Positions 1-7,563 of a DNA stretch of 8,659 nt are shown piece by piece. Source of the stretch: Methylobacterium sp. (GTDB taxonomy: Bacteria; Pseudomonadota; Alphaproteobacteria; Rhizobiales; Beijerinckiaceae); contig JAJKJG010000393.1 of assembly GCA_021154065.1 (NCBI GenBank), positions 1 through 8,659 of the forward strand. The letters run 5' to 3'. The position numbers were made by a program, and so were the translations under genes. Numbering within the stretch: the first letter of the stretch is position 1; each line of letters begins with the position of its first letter. The notes beneath the pieces were generated by a model that saw only the letters and a program-made list of their open reading frames with translations, was not told where the DNA came from and did no database searches.

Positions 1-2
1 CG

Positions 3-839
3 ATGAGCCGCCCGACCATCGCCTGGCGCCTCTACGTTGCCGCCTTCTACCTGTTCCTGTTCGCGCCGCTCGCGACGGTCGCGGTCTTCGCGTTCAACGC
101 CGGCGCCTTCCCGGCGCCGCCCTGGAAGGGCTTCACGCTCGAATGGTTCGTCGGCACCGGGGCCGTGTTCGGCAGGCCCGGCGTGCTGCGCGATCCCGCC
201 ATGCTGGCGAGCATCGGAAACAGCCTCAAGGTCGCGCTTCCCGTCGCGGCGCTCGCGGTCGCCCTCGGCACAGCGAACGCCTTCGTGCTCGAGCGGGCGC
301 GGTTCCGCGGCAAGAACCTCGTTGCCATGATGATGCTCTGGCCGCTCGTGATCCCGGGCGTCATCCTCGGCATCTCGATCCTCGCCTTCTTCTCGCGGCT
401 CGCGAACGGCCTCGAGGACTGGCTGCAGCGCGATCTCGATGTCCTGCGGCCAGGGCTCGGGCTCATCGTGATGGGCCAGCTCGCCTTCATCCTCAGCCTC
501 TCGACGCTGATCATCGCGGCGCGGCTGCGGCGCTTCGACCGGGCGCTCGAGGAGGCGGCCTTCGATCTCGGCGCCGGCACGTGGCGCGTGTTCCGGACCG
601 TGACCTTGCCCTACCTGCGGCCGGCGATGATCGGGGCCGGGCTCGTCGCGCTCCTGATGTCGTTCGAGAACTTCAACACCACGCTGATGCTCGTCGGCTC
701 CGAGCCGCCGCTGCCGATCTACATGTACGGCCAGATGCGCGAGGGCGCGACGCCCGCCGTCAACGCCGTGAGCGTGCTCGTCATGGTGGCCGCGGGGGGC
801 GTTGCGAGCCTCTTCGCCCTGATCGTCCGCCCGCGGTAG
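3..839 (+). CDS. ABC transporter permease, PotC (spermidine/putrescine) type
   Basis: Inner-membrane permease subunit of a binding-protein-dependent ABC importer of the PotC/YdcV family (polyamine or related small solute). The 278 residues match the family length. Hydrophobic segments lie near residues 9-31, 73-95, 106-130, 152-173, 207-228 and 252-275, giving the usual six spans. The cytoplasmic EAA loop that docks on the ATPase is clear: EEAAFDLGAG starts at residue 183 and is followed by the conserved LP at 202-203. A family-typical FENFNTT follows at 221-227. The ATG forms an ATGA overlap with a TGA at 4-6, so an upstream gene (probably the PotB-type partner) ends in the first bases of the window and translation is probably coupled. 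The ATPase, binding protein and other permease are not in the window, so the substrate cannot be read. The permease assignment is firm; polyamine specificity is only a family-level guess. Confidence 0.93.
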   Translation: MSRPTIAWRLYVAAFYLFLFAPLATVAVFAFNAGAFPAPPWKGFTLEWFVGTGAVFGRPGVLRDPAMLASIGNSLKVALPVAALAVALGTANAFVLERARFRGKNLVAMMMLWPLVIPGVILGISILAFFSRLANGLEDWLQRDLDVLRPGLGLIVMGQLAFILSLSTLIIAARLRRFDRALEEAAFDLGAGTWRVFRTVTLPYLRPAMIGAGLVALLMSFENFNTTLMLVGSEPPLPIYMYGQMREGATPAVNAVSVLVMVAAGGVASLFALIVRPR

Positions 840-840
840 G

Positions 841-856
841 CCGGCCTGCTGGCCGG
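841..856 (+). terminator. GC-rich hairpin after the permease gene
   Basis: A perfect 6-bp stem, CCGGCC / GGCCGG, with a 4-nt TGCT loop begins one base after the permease stop codon. It is not followed by a T run (the next bases are GCTCGTTCG), so it is not a classical intrinsic terminator. It could protect the 3' end of the permease message or reduce read-through into the next genes. In a genome this GC-rich, a stem of this size can also arise by chance. Confidence 0.35.
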
Positions 857-884
857 GCTCGTTCGTTCGAGGTAAGCAATTCCG

Positions 885-965
885 ATGAGACCTCGGCCCA
901 CCAACCTCGCGTCCTGGGTGCTCCTGATCATAGGAATCGTCATCGTGCTCGTCTGGTGGTTCTAG
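885..965 (+). CDS. 26-residue single-span membrane miniprotein (putative)
   Basis: A short frame runs ATG (885) to TAG (963-965) in the gap between the permease and dehydrogenase genes. The product starts MRPRPTNLASWVLL, continues as an almost unbroken hydrophobic stretch rich in I, V and L (residues 9-23), and ends WWF. A positive N-terminus, one transmembrane helix and an aromatic C-terminal belt is the typical layout of small bacterial membrane proteins that sit beside transporters. A GAGG motif at 869-872 lies 12 nt upstream, slightly far for a ribosome binding site. The stop is 7 nt before the next ATG, so the frame fills the gap tightly. I do not recognise a named family. A role as a small accessory subunit of the upstream ABC transporter is inferred from position only. 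The alternative is a chance hydrophobic frame, but composition and fit argue against that. Confidence 0.6.
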   Translation: MRPRPTNLASWVLLIIGIVIVLVWWF

Positions 966-972
966 CGCGTCC

Positions 973-2082
973 ATGAAAGCGAACGCATTCCGCATCGCGG
1001 TGATGCCCGGCGAGGGCATCGGCGTCGAGGTCATGGCGGCAGCGCTCGCCGTCCTCGAAGCCGTCGAGGCGCGCTTCGGCCTCGCCTTTGGCCGCGACGA
1101 AATCCCAGGCGGCGCCCATCACTACCGGGACACCGGCTCGATCCTGCCGCCGGACGGCATGGCGCGCGCCGGACAGGCCGACGCGATCCTCTTCGGCGCC
1201 ATGGGCTGGCCCGACATCCGCTACCCGGATGGCACCGAAATCGCGCCGCAGCTCGACATGCGCTTCGCCTTCGGGCTCTACGCCGGCGTGCGCCCGATCC
1301 GCGCCATTCCGGGCGTGCCGCGGGTGCTCGCCGATCCGCGGGCCGAGCGGATCGACCTCGTCATCGTGCGCGAGTCGACCGAGGGCATGTTCGCCTCGCG
1401 CGGGAAAGGCGAGGTGATCGGCGATGCCGAGGCGCGCGACACCCAGGTCATCACGCGCGCGACCACCGAGCGCCTGACCGAGTTCTCCTGCGCGCTCGCA
1501 AGGCGGCGCAAGCGCGAGCGCGGCACGCCGGGCCGCGTCACCCTCGTCGACAAGGCGAACGTGTTCCGCTCCTTCGCCTTCATGCGCAAGGTCTTCTACG
1601 AGGCCGCCGCGCGCTACCCCGATGTCGAGGCGCGGCACCACTACGTCGACGCCATGGCGCTCGACCTCGTGCGGCACCCCTGGGATTTCGACGTGCTGCC
1701 GATGGAGAACCTGTTCGGCGACATCCTCTCCGACCTCGGCGCCGGGCTCATCGGCGGCATGGGCTTCGCTCCTTCCGCGGACATCGGCGACAAGCATGGG
1801 CTGTTCCAGCCGAGTCACGGCACCGGGCCGGACATCGCCGGCCGCGGCATCGCTAACCCGACGGCGATGATCCTCTCGACGGCGCTGATGCTCGACTGGC
1901 TGGGTGAACGCCACGGCAGCGACGACGCGCGGCTTGCCGCGCGGGCGATCGAGACCGGCATCGACCGCGCCTTCGGCGAGGGACGGGTGCGCTCGCACGA
2001 CATCGGCGGCAGCGACGGCACCGTCGCGATCGGCCGGGCTGTCGCCGACGCAATCCGCTCCGGCGAAGCCGACCCGGCGTGA
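973..2082 (+). CDS. Isocitrate/isopropylmalate dehydrogenase family protein (tartrate dehydrogenase-like)
   Basis: Cytoplasmic NAD(P)- and divalent-metal-dependent beta-decarboxylating dehydrogenase acting on a 2-hydroxy acid such as tartrate, malate or an alkylmalate. The 369 residues match the family. Substrate-binding arginines are visible at R97 (in [15 protein letters not shown]) and R107, with R133 in RESTEGMF. The catalytic lysine is K193 in VDKANVF. The metal-binding aspartates are D226 in YVDAMALD and D250/D254 in GDILSD. The cofactor loop [17 protein letters not shown] spans 282-298. The position usually held by the catalytic tyrosine after the TEG motif is phenylalanine (F140). The start is the first ATG after the miniprotein stop; the Shine-Dalgarno match is weak (GGTGG near 955). 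The reading frame ends in a TGATG overlap with the flavin monooxygenase gene, so the two are translationally coupled. Family is certain. The tartrate assignment is tentative, and leuB itself is unlikely because no leuCD neighbours are present. Confidence 0.9.
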   Translation: MKANAFRIAVMPGEGIGVEVMAAALAVLEAVEARFGLAFGRDEIPGGAHHYRDTGSILPPDGMARAGQADAILFGAMGWPDIRYPDGTEIAPQLDMRFAFGLYAGVRPIRAIPGVPRVLADPRAERIDLVIVRESTEGMFASRGKGEVIGDAEARDTQVITRATTERLTEFSCALARRRKRERGTPGRVTLVDKANVFRSFAFMRKVFYEAAARYPDVEARHHYVDAMALDLVRHPWDFDVLPMENLFGDILSDLGAGLIGGMGFAPSADIGDKHGLFQPSHGTGPDIAGRGIANPTAMILSTALMLDWLGERHGSDDARLAARAIETGIDRAFGEGRVRSHDIGGSDGTVAIGRAVADAIRSGEADPA

Positions 2083-3095
2083 TGATGCCGCCGCTCTCGG
2101 TCCTCGACCTCTCCTTCGTGACCTCGGGCACGCCGCCGAGCGCGGCCCTGCGCAACAGCCTCGATCTCGCCCGCCACGCCGACGCGCTCGGCTACACCCG
2201 CTACTGGCTCGCCGAGCACCACAACCTGCCCTCGGTCGCAAGCCCGGCGCCCGAGATCATGATCGGCCAGATCGCGGCGGCGACGAAGCGCATCCGCGTC
2301 GGCTCCGGCGGCGTGATGCTGCCGAACCATGCGCCGCTCGTCGTCGCCGAGCGCTTCAAGACGCTCGAGGCGCTGTTCCCGGACCGCATCGACCTCGGCC
2401 TCGGCCGCGCGCCGGGCACCGACCAGCTCACCGCCTTCGCGCTCAGGCGTCTGCAGGAGCCGCGCGGCGGCGACGATTTCCTCGAGCGCCTGCAGGAGCT
2501 GATCTTCTGGGACCGGGGTTTCCCCGAGGGCCACCCCTTCCGGGCGATCGCGGCGATGCCCTCCGACGCGCCGCTGCCGCCGATCTGGCTGCTCGGGTCG
2601 AGCGACTATGGCGGCCGGCTCGCGGCGCAGATCGGCGTCGGCTTCGCCTTCGCGCACCACTTTGCGTCCGTTGACGCGGTCGCCGTCATGCGGCTGTACC
2701 GCGACGGCTACAACCGCGAGGGTTTCCAGGCCGAGCCTTACGCCATCCTCGCCGTCGCGGTGGTCTGCGCCGACACGGACGCCGAGGCCGAGCGCCTCGC
2801 CTCGAGCATGGACCTGAACTGGCTTCGCCGCGAGCACGGCGAATACGCGCCGCTGCCGAGCCCGGAGGAGGCGGCGGCGCACCCCTACAGCGACGCCGAT
2901 CGCGCCCGCATCGCCAGGAACCGCGCCCGCCTCTTCGTCGGCGCGCCGGCGACCGTCAGGGAAAAGCTCTCGGCGATGATCGCGGCGAGCGGCGCCGACG
3001 AGGTCATGGTCACCTCGGCGATCTACGATCACGAGGCGCGCAAGCGCTCCTATGCGCTCCTCGCGAAGGAATTCGGCCTCGCCGAAAGCGGCTGA
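2082..3095 (+). CDS. LLM-class flavin-dependent oxidoreductase (MsnO8/YhbW type)
   Basis: Member of the bacterial luciferase-like monooxygenase superfamily, a TIM-barrel enzyme that uses reduced FMN. Visible family motifs are RYWLAEHHN at residues 40-48, the [18 protein letters not shown] block at 69-86, [26 protein letters not shown] at 89-114 (the strongest signature of this subgroup), and PPIWLLGSS in the middle of the chain. The length of 338 residues is typical. The ATG at 2082 shares its A with the dehydrogenase stop (TGATG). A GTG at 2079 is an equally possible start, giving a 4-nt overlap and one extra residue, and another ATG follows at 2085. The overlap implies coupled translation with the dehydrogenase, so the two enzymes may act in one pathway or be needed together. 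The substrate is unknown, as for most of this subgroup. E. coli YhbW is the closest familiar relative I can name. Confidence 0.9.
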   Translation: MMPPLSVLDLSFVTSGTPPSAALRNSLDLARHADALGYTRYWLAEHHNLPSVASPAPEIMIGQIAAATKRIRVGSGGVMLPNHAPLVVAERFKTLEALFPDRIDLGLGRAPGTDQLTAFALRRLQEPRGGDDFLERLQELIFWDRGFPEGHPFRAIAAMPSDAPLPPIWLLGSSDYGGRLAAQIGVGFAFAHHFASVDAVAVMRLYRDGYNREGFQAEPYAILAVAVVCADTDAEAERLASSMDLNWLRREHGEYAPLPSPEEAAAHPYSDADRARIARNRARLFVGAPATVREKLSAMIAASGADEVMVTSAIYDHEARKRSYALLAKEFGLAESG

Positions 3096-3177
3096 TCCGG
3101 GCGGGCGGCGGCCCCCGAACACACGCTCGCGCGGGAGGACCGAGGGAGGTTTTCGCGCCGCGGGCGAGAGGTTAGGC

Positions 3178-4287
3178 TCAGGGCGATGCCCAGACTGTCT
3201 CGAGAACCCCGATGAACACCTCCGAACTGTCCACCGTGTGGGCGCCGCGCGCCTGCTCAGCGTGCTTCGCATCGTTGCGGCGCTGATCTTCATGGAGCAC
3301 GGCACCCAGAAGCTGCTCGGCTTTCCGCCCTCGCCGAACCCGGCGCCCGCGATGCTGTCGCTGTCCTGGTTCGCGGGCGCGATCGAGATCGTCGGCGGAA
3401 CGCTGCTCGCGCTCGGGATGAGCGATGGCGTTGGCAAGCAGCTCCTGCAGCGCGGCCCCGAGGTGGCGCAGGTCGCAGGCCGCGTGCGCCGGCTCGTCCG
3501 CGGTGTCGACCGCGAGCGTCACGTTCGCGGCGGCCGCCGGTCCGCGCATGGCGCGCACCGCCTGATCGGCGACATGGACGAGCGCCGCAGGCTCGGGCTC
3601 GAGCGTGACGCCGCCGGTCGAGAGCTGGGCGTAGTAGAAGACGCGGCGGAGCTTGTCGTTGAGCTCGCGCGCGGCGCCGAGCACGTGGTCGGCATGGGAG
3701 GCGCGCGTCGCGGGGTCGTCCCCCCCGTTCGTGAGCAGCTCGGCGAAGCCGATGATGCCGTGCAGCGGCGTCCGGGTCTCGTGCTGGAGTAGCGCCAGGA
3801 GGCTCTGGCGCAGATCGGCGGCGCCCCGGGCCTCGTCGCGGGCGGCGCGGATCTCCGCCTCCATCCGGCTCGTGCGCATAACGTAGCGGAGCTGGTGGCC
3901 GAGCAGGCGCCAGTTCACCGGCTTCGATACGAAGGAGGTGGCGCCGAGCTCGTAGGCCCGGTCGATGGCGAAGACGTCGTCCCGGGTCGTGATCACGACC
4001 ACTGGCAGATGAGCGAATCTCGCGCCGGCGCGGATCTGGCCGAGAAGCCCGAAGCCGTTCAGCCGCGGCATCTCGAGGTCGGTCAGCACGAGGTCGAAGC
4101 CGCGGGCATCGCCCTCGAGGATGTCCCAGGCCGCTTCGCCGTCCTCGGCGGTGACGATCTCGCAGCCCGGCTGGCTGAGCTGCGCCACGGCGAACTCCCG
4201 CATGATCGGGTCGTCGTCGACGGCAAGCAGCCGCAGCGGCTGGTCGAAGACGTATCGGTCGCCCTCCCGGGTATGCGCGAGCAGCAT
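3178..4287 (-). pseudogene. REC-HisKA sensor kinase, truncated inside its ATPase domain
   Basis: From the ATG at 4287 the protein has a receiver domain, with acidic pocket D24-D26, phospho-acceptor D70 in LTDLEMP, T100/T101 and K122 in SKP. A HisKA dimerisation domain follows, with H169 in LLQHETRTPLHG. The HATPase domain then begins and reaches the N-box, ELLANAIAH (N286), at 3418. Kinase sequence stops there: the DxGxG (G1), F and GxGxG (G2) boxes are absent. The frame reads on for about 80 residues to TGA at 3178, but this tail is the antisense of the DoxX fragment and has no family character. ATP binding, and so autophosphorylation, should be lost. The receiver itself looks intact and has no frameshifts, so a residual role as a phospho-acceptor is possible. 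Upstream TTG (4329) and GTG (4317) starts exist; ATG 4287 is preferred because the receiver begins shortly after it. An intact relative would have extended past 3418. Confidence 0.85.
3212..3417 (+). pseudogene. DoxX family membrane protein, frameshifted and 3'-truncated
   Basis: The ATG at 3212 begins MNTSELSTVWAPR, a typical N-terminus for this DoxX subgroup, but that frame goes out of register and stops at TGA 3284-3286. The family sequence resumes in the frame two bases on: RLLSVLRIVAALIFMEHGTQK, then a LLGFP segment, then AGAIEIVGGTLLALG up to about 3417. Removing one CG from the CGCGCGC run at 3246-3252 restores one continuous frame (WAPR-LLSVLR), so the lesion is a 2-nt insertion of the slippage type. 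After about 3417 similarity ends abruptly, and the following bases are the antisense of a histidine kinase gene. Only about the first half of the protein remains (two of four expected spans). Intact members are small four-helix inner-membrane proteins of about 130-140 residues, some linked to redox or thiosulfate metabolism. The open frame that continues to 3792 beyond the junction is not DoxX sequence. Confidence 0.85.
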
Positions 4288-4385
4288 GTGGGGTCGAGAC
4301 TCCGGCGAGGCGCCCACAGGAGCACACAACGTCTCAGCGACCGGTAAACGAGCGAGGTTAGGCGAATTCTAATCAAAAGCCGCCA
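4288..4385. promoter_or_regulatory. Divergent intergenic region between the two kinase genes
   Basis: These 98 bases separate the start of the truncated kinase (minus strand) from the first possible start of the large hybrid kinase (plus strand), so promoters for both should lie here. The part at 4350-4380 is clearly more AT-rich than its surroundings, including GAATTCTAATCAAAA. TCTAAT (4368-4373) could serve as a -10 box for the plus-strand gene, and TTGATT read on the minus strand (about 4371-4376) could serve as a -35 for the truncated kinase. Neither has a convincing partner element at the right distance. The location is supported by gene arrangement; the individual boxes are guesses. Confidence 0.3.
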
Positions 4386-7136
4386 ATGTCCGACGCGGGC
4401 AGGACGCGGCGAGCCATGGATCACACCCTCAGCTACAGGCGCTCGATCAATTTCAAGCTCGGCCGGCTGGTGCTGATCGCGGTCGGCATTGGGCTTGCGC
4501 TCGTTGCCGGGCTCGGCGTCTGGCACGAGACCGGACGCTACACCGCCTCGAAGCGCGAGGCGCTGCTAGCCGCAGCGCAAGTGTTCGGCGCCGCAAGCTC
4601 GCGCGCGCTAGCCAACGGCGACGTGAACGCCGTCCTCCAGGCCATGCGCGCCGTCGGCAAGGTGCCGGGCGTGGTGTTCGCGATGGTCGAGGACCGCACC
4701 GGCGCGCCGGTCGCCGACCTCGGCTCGGCGGTGCGCCTCGAAGGCGACCTCAACCTCGACGCCGGCCAGGAGGTCTCGCTCTGGCGCCTGCTGTCGAGCC
4801 GGACCGTCCAGGTCTCGATCCCGGTCGTCGATGCCGGCGAGCCCGGCGGCCGCTTCATCGTCGTCAGCGACACGAACGACCTGTTCGGCCGCTTCCGCGA
4901 CCTGCTGCTCACCTCGGTCACCGGCGCCGCGCTGGCGATGGCGATCGGCCTCATGATCTCGTTCCGGCTGCAGCGCTCGATCACGGCGCCGCTCGTCGCG
5001 CTCACCCGCACCATGGCGGCGGTGCGCGAGAGCCACGACTACCGCGCCACCGTCGAGGTCAAGAGCGACGACGAGATCGGCATCCTGGCGTCGAGCTTCA
5101 ACGGCATGATCGGCGAGATCCGCGAGCGCGATCACCGCCTCGAGAAGCACCGCGAGACGCTCGAGCAGGAGGTCGCCGACCGCACCCACGATCTGAGCGA
5201 GGCCAAGGAGGCGGCGGAATCCGCCAACGTCGCGAAATCCGAGTTCCTCGCCACCATGAGCCACGAGATCCGCACGCCGATGAACGGCATGCTGGTCATG
5301 GCCGAGCTCCTGGCGTCGGCGGATCTGCCGGTCCGGCAGCGGCGCTACGCCGAGGTCATCGCCCGCTCGGGCCAGAGCCTTCTCGCGATCATCAACGACA
5401 TCCTGGACTTCGCCAAGGTCGAGTCGGGCAAGCTCGAGCTCGAGCGCATCGCCGTCGACCCGGCCGAGGTCGTCGACACCGTCGTGACGCTGTTCGGCGA
5501 GCGCGCGCAGTCGAAGGGGCTCGATCTTGCGGCCGCGGTCGCGCCCGAGGTGCCGGACGAGATCACCGGCGATCCCGTGCGCCTGACGCAGGTCCTGAGC
5601 AATCTCGTCAACAACGCGCTCAAGTTCACCGAGCGCGGGCATGTGCTGCTGAAGGTGGAGCTCGCGCCGGGCGAGCCGCGGCGCCTCGCGGTCCGCGTCC
5701 GCGACACCGGCATCGGCATTCCGGCCGACAAGGTCGGGGCGATCTTCACCGCCTTCTCGCAGGCCGACCAGTCGACGACGCGGCGCTTCGGCGGCACCGG
5801 CCTCGGGCTGTCGATCTGCAAGCGGCTCGTCGAGGCGATGGGGGGCGAGATCGGCGTCGCGAGCACGGTCGGGGAGGGCTCCGAGTTCTTCTTCCTGCTG
5901 CCGCTCGAGGCAGAGGCCGCTGCCCCGGCGGCGCCCGGCGCTCGCCCGGATGCGCCGCCCGTCGCGATCGCGACCGCCGGCAGCGCCACTCGCATCGTTC
6001 TCGACGAGGGGCTGCGCGCCGCGGGACTCCGTTGCCTGCCGGAGCCGATGACGGCCGTCCCGGGCGAGGCCGATTGGATCGTCGACGCCTCCGAGCTCGT
6101 GCGCCGCGGCGCGCGGCCCGCCGGCGCGCGCCGCGTCATCGCCGTCGCCGCCATGGGCGATCCGACCGGCGGCCAGGCCCTCGACCGGCGTCTCGCCGAC
6201 ACGCTCCTGCGCCATCCGCTCGTCCAGAGCGAGTGGCGGCCGGCGCTCGAGCGCCTCGTCACCGGCGGCGCCTTCGAGGTCCCGACCGCGACGACCGAGC
6301 GCGCGGGCGCCGGGCTGCCGCAATTCGCCGGCGCCCGCGTGCTCGTCGCCGACGACAGCGCGGTCAACCGCGAGGTCGCCTGCGAGGCGCTCGCCCGGCT
6401 CGGCGTCACGGCCGCGACGGTCGACGACGGCCGCGCCGCGCTCGCGGCGGTGAAGGCCGAGGCCTTCGACATCGTGCTCATGGACGGCAGCATGCCGGAT
6501 ATCGACGGCTTCGAGGCGACCCGGCTCATCCGCGCCCACGAGGCGGCGGTGGGCGGGCGCCGGACGCCGGTCGTGGCGCTCACCGCGCATGTCGTCGGGG
6601 CCGGCGCCGAGGCCTGGCGCGACGCCGGCATGGACGGCGTGCTGCACAAGCCGTTCACGGTCGCAAAGCTCGCCGAGTGCCTGGCGCGCTTCGTGGCATC
6701 GAGCGAGGCTAGGGCCACGCCGCTCGTTGCCGCCGAGGCGCCGGCGGCGAGCCGGCCTGAGCCCGACGCGCTGCTCGATTCCGGCAATCTCGCCCAGCTC
6801 GAGGACATGGCCGGCTCGAGCGGCCGCGAGTTCATCGTCCGCGTCCTCGGGCTCTATGTCGACCACGCCCCGAAGGCCCTCGACGAGCTCAGCGCGGCGG
6901 TCGCCGCCGCCGACGCGGCGCGGGTCGCGCCGGCGGCGCACAGCCTCAAATCGATGAGCCTCAACATCGGCGCTGCGGCGCTGGCGCGGCGGCTCGCCGC
7001 GATCGAGGGTGGCGCCCGCGACGGCGGCGAGGTGCCGAGCGCCGACGACCTCGCCGGCATCGCCGACCTCCTCGAGCGGACGATCGCGGCGCTGCGCGGC
7101 CACTTCGCGCTGCCGCCGGAGGCGAAGGCGGCGTAA
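4386..7136 (+). CDS. BarA-like hybrid sensor histidine kinase with receiver and HPt domains
   Basis: Inner-membrane sensor kinase carrying a full internal phosphorelay in 916 residues. Order: TM1 (about 27-46); a periplasmic sensor of about 125 residues (47-171); TM2 (172-194); HAMP (195-250); a coiled coil rich in E, K and R (245-285); HisKA with H293 in [11 protein letters not shown]; HATPase with N410 (N-box), D440 of DTGIGIP (G1), and F468/GGTGLGL (469-475, G2); a degenerate receiver-like region (about 520-640); a true receiver with D656/D657, phospho-acceptor D700 in LMDGSMP, T733 and K755 in HKPF; and a C-terminal HPt with H852 in [13 protein letters not shown]. All catalytic residues of the true domains are present, so the relay H293-D700-H852 should work and pass phosphate to an external response regulator not seen here. 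Start: ATG 4386 has little Shine-Dalgarno support. ATG 4416 has AGGA at 4401-4404 and would remove 10 residues outside the membrane span. The signal sensed is unknown. Confidence 0.93.
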   Translation: MSDAGRTRRAMDHTLSYRRSINFKLGRLVLIAVGIGLALVAGLGVWHETGRYTASKREALLAAAQVFGAASSRALANGDVNAVLQAMRAVGKVPGVVFAMVEDRTGAPVADLGSAVRLEGDLNLDAGQEVSLWRLLSSRTVQVSIPVVDAGEPGGRFIVVSDTNDLFGRFRDLLLTSVTGAALAMAIGLMISFRLQRSITAPLVALTRTMAAVRESHDYRATVEVKSDDEIGILASSFNGMIGEIRERDHRLEKHRETLEQEVADRTHDLSEAKEAAESANVAKSEFLATMSHEIRTPMNGMLVMAELLASADLPVRQRRYAEVIARSGQSLLAIINDILDFAKVESGKLELERIAVDPAEVVDTVVTLFGERAQSKGLDLAAAVAPEVPDEITGDPVRLTQVLSNLVNNALKFTERGHVLLKVELAPGEPRRLAVRVRDTGIGIPADKVGAIFTAFSQADQSTTRRFGGTGLGLSICKRLVEAMGGEIGVASTVGEGSEFFFLLPLEAEAAAPAAPGARPDAPPVAIATAGSATRIVLDEGLRAAGLRCLPEPMTAVPGEADWIVDASELVRRGARPAGARRVIAVAAMGDPTGGQALDRRLADTLLRHPLVQSEWRPALERLVTGGAFEVPTATTERAGAGLPQFAGARVLVADDSAVNREVACEALARLGVTAATVDDGRAALAAVKAEAFDIVLMDGSMPDIDGFEATRLIRAHEAAVGGRRTPVVALTAHVVGAGAEAWRDAGMDGVLHKPFTVAKLAECLARFVASSEARATPLVAAEAPAASRPEPDALLDSGNLAQLEDMAGSSGREFIVRVLGLYVDHAPKALDELSAAVAAADAARVAPAAHSLKSMSLNIGAAALARRLAAIEGGARDGGEVPSADDLAGIADLLERTIAALRGHFALPPEAKAA

Positions 7137-7153
7137 GGCCAGGCGTTTCGGGC

Positions 7154-7558
7154 TTAGAAGGAGACGCAGCTCGGTGTCAGGAGCGTCACCACCGACTCCT
7201 GCGCGAAGCGGCGCTTGTAGGCCTCAGCGACCTCGGCGAGACGGGCGCGGCGCTCGGGAGCGTCCGGCATCGCGACGAGCAGCACCGTCGACGGTTCGCG
7301 GATGACGCGCGCCTCGCCGGGCTTGCGCCATTGTCCGTGCCCATCGAGGACGGTGAAGCCGTCCGGAAAGCGCGGCGTGATCTCCCGATCGACGAAGCGC
7401 CGCCATGCCGCCGCTGTGACCACGCCGCCGCCCTTGAGGTGACGGCCGAAGATCAGCTCGGCGCGCAGCTGCGCCGTCGTGCCGCCGGCGCAGGGCGGGG
7501 CCGCAACCGTGACGCAGCCGGGGAGAACGGCGAGCGCGACGAGCGCGACGAAGCGCAT
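7154..7558 (-). CDS. DUF3574 domain lipoprotein
   Basis: Small exported protein of 134 residues. The N-terminus (MRFVALVALAVLPGC) is a lipoprotein signal with lipobox LPGC. C15 would be lipidated and the next residue is V, not D, which favours transfer to the outer membrane. The mature part has the features I associate with DUF3574: LIFGRHLKGGGVV (35-47), WRRFVDREITPRFPDGFTVLDGHGQW (52-77), then YKRRFAQESV (114-123) and a C-terminal CVSF. Cysteines 23 and 131 could form a disulfide in the periplasm. No molecular function is established for the family. The ATG lies 5 nt after the prmA stop, so it is very probably co-transcribed with prmA; the ribosome site would sit inside the prmA end and is weak (GAG about 8 nt upstream). 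The 3' end faces the large hybrid kinase gene, with only 17 nt between the stops. Confidence 0.87.
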   Translation of the reverse strand: MRFVALVALAVLPGCVTVAAPPCAGGTTAQLRAELIFGRHLKGGGVVTAAAWRRFVDREITPRFPDGFTVLDGHGQWRKPGEARVIREPSTVLLVAMPDAPERRARLAEVAEAYKRRFAQESVVTLLTPSCVSF

Positions 7559-7563
7559 GCCGC

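Noticed and set aside
3096..3211. Gap between the monooxygenase gene and the DoxX fragment, checked for a terminator or small gene
   Set aside because: It is G-rich with several GGGAGG-like runs, but I see no stable stem followed by T residues and no short frame with a believable start and composition.
1815..3437. Minus-strand open frame of 540 codons under the dehydrogenase and monooxygenase genes
   Set aside because: It is an arginine- and alanine-rich shadow of two well-supported plus-strand genes, with no domain character.
3052..3792. A 246-codon plus-strand open frame that seems to encode a DoxX fusion protein
   Set aside because: Only about 3247-3417 is DoxX sequence. The start lies inside the end of the monooxygenase gene and the part after 3418 is the antisense of the truncated kinase, so it is a by-product of the junction and not a real fusion gene.
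4608..7103. Long minus-strand open frame (831 codons) opposite the large hybrid kinase gene
   Set aside because: It is the antisense of a gene with intact kinase, receiver and HPt motifs. Its product is low-complexity R/A/D/G/E-rich sequence with no recognisable domain, as GC-rich third positions produce.
7137..7153. Possible shared bidirectional terminator between the convergent hybrid kinase and DUF3574 genes
   Set aside because: Only 17 nt separate the stops, and no good inverted repeat is visible in or next to them.
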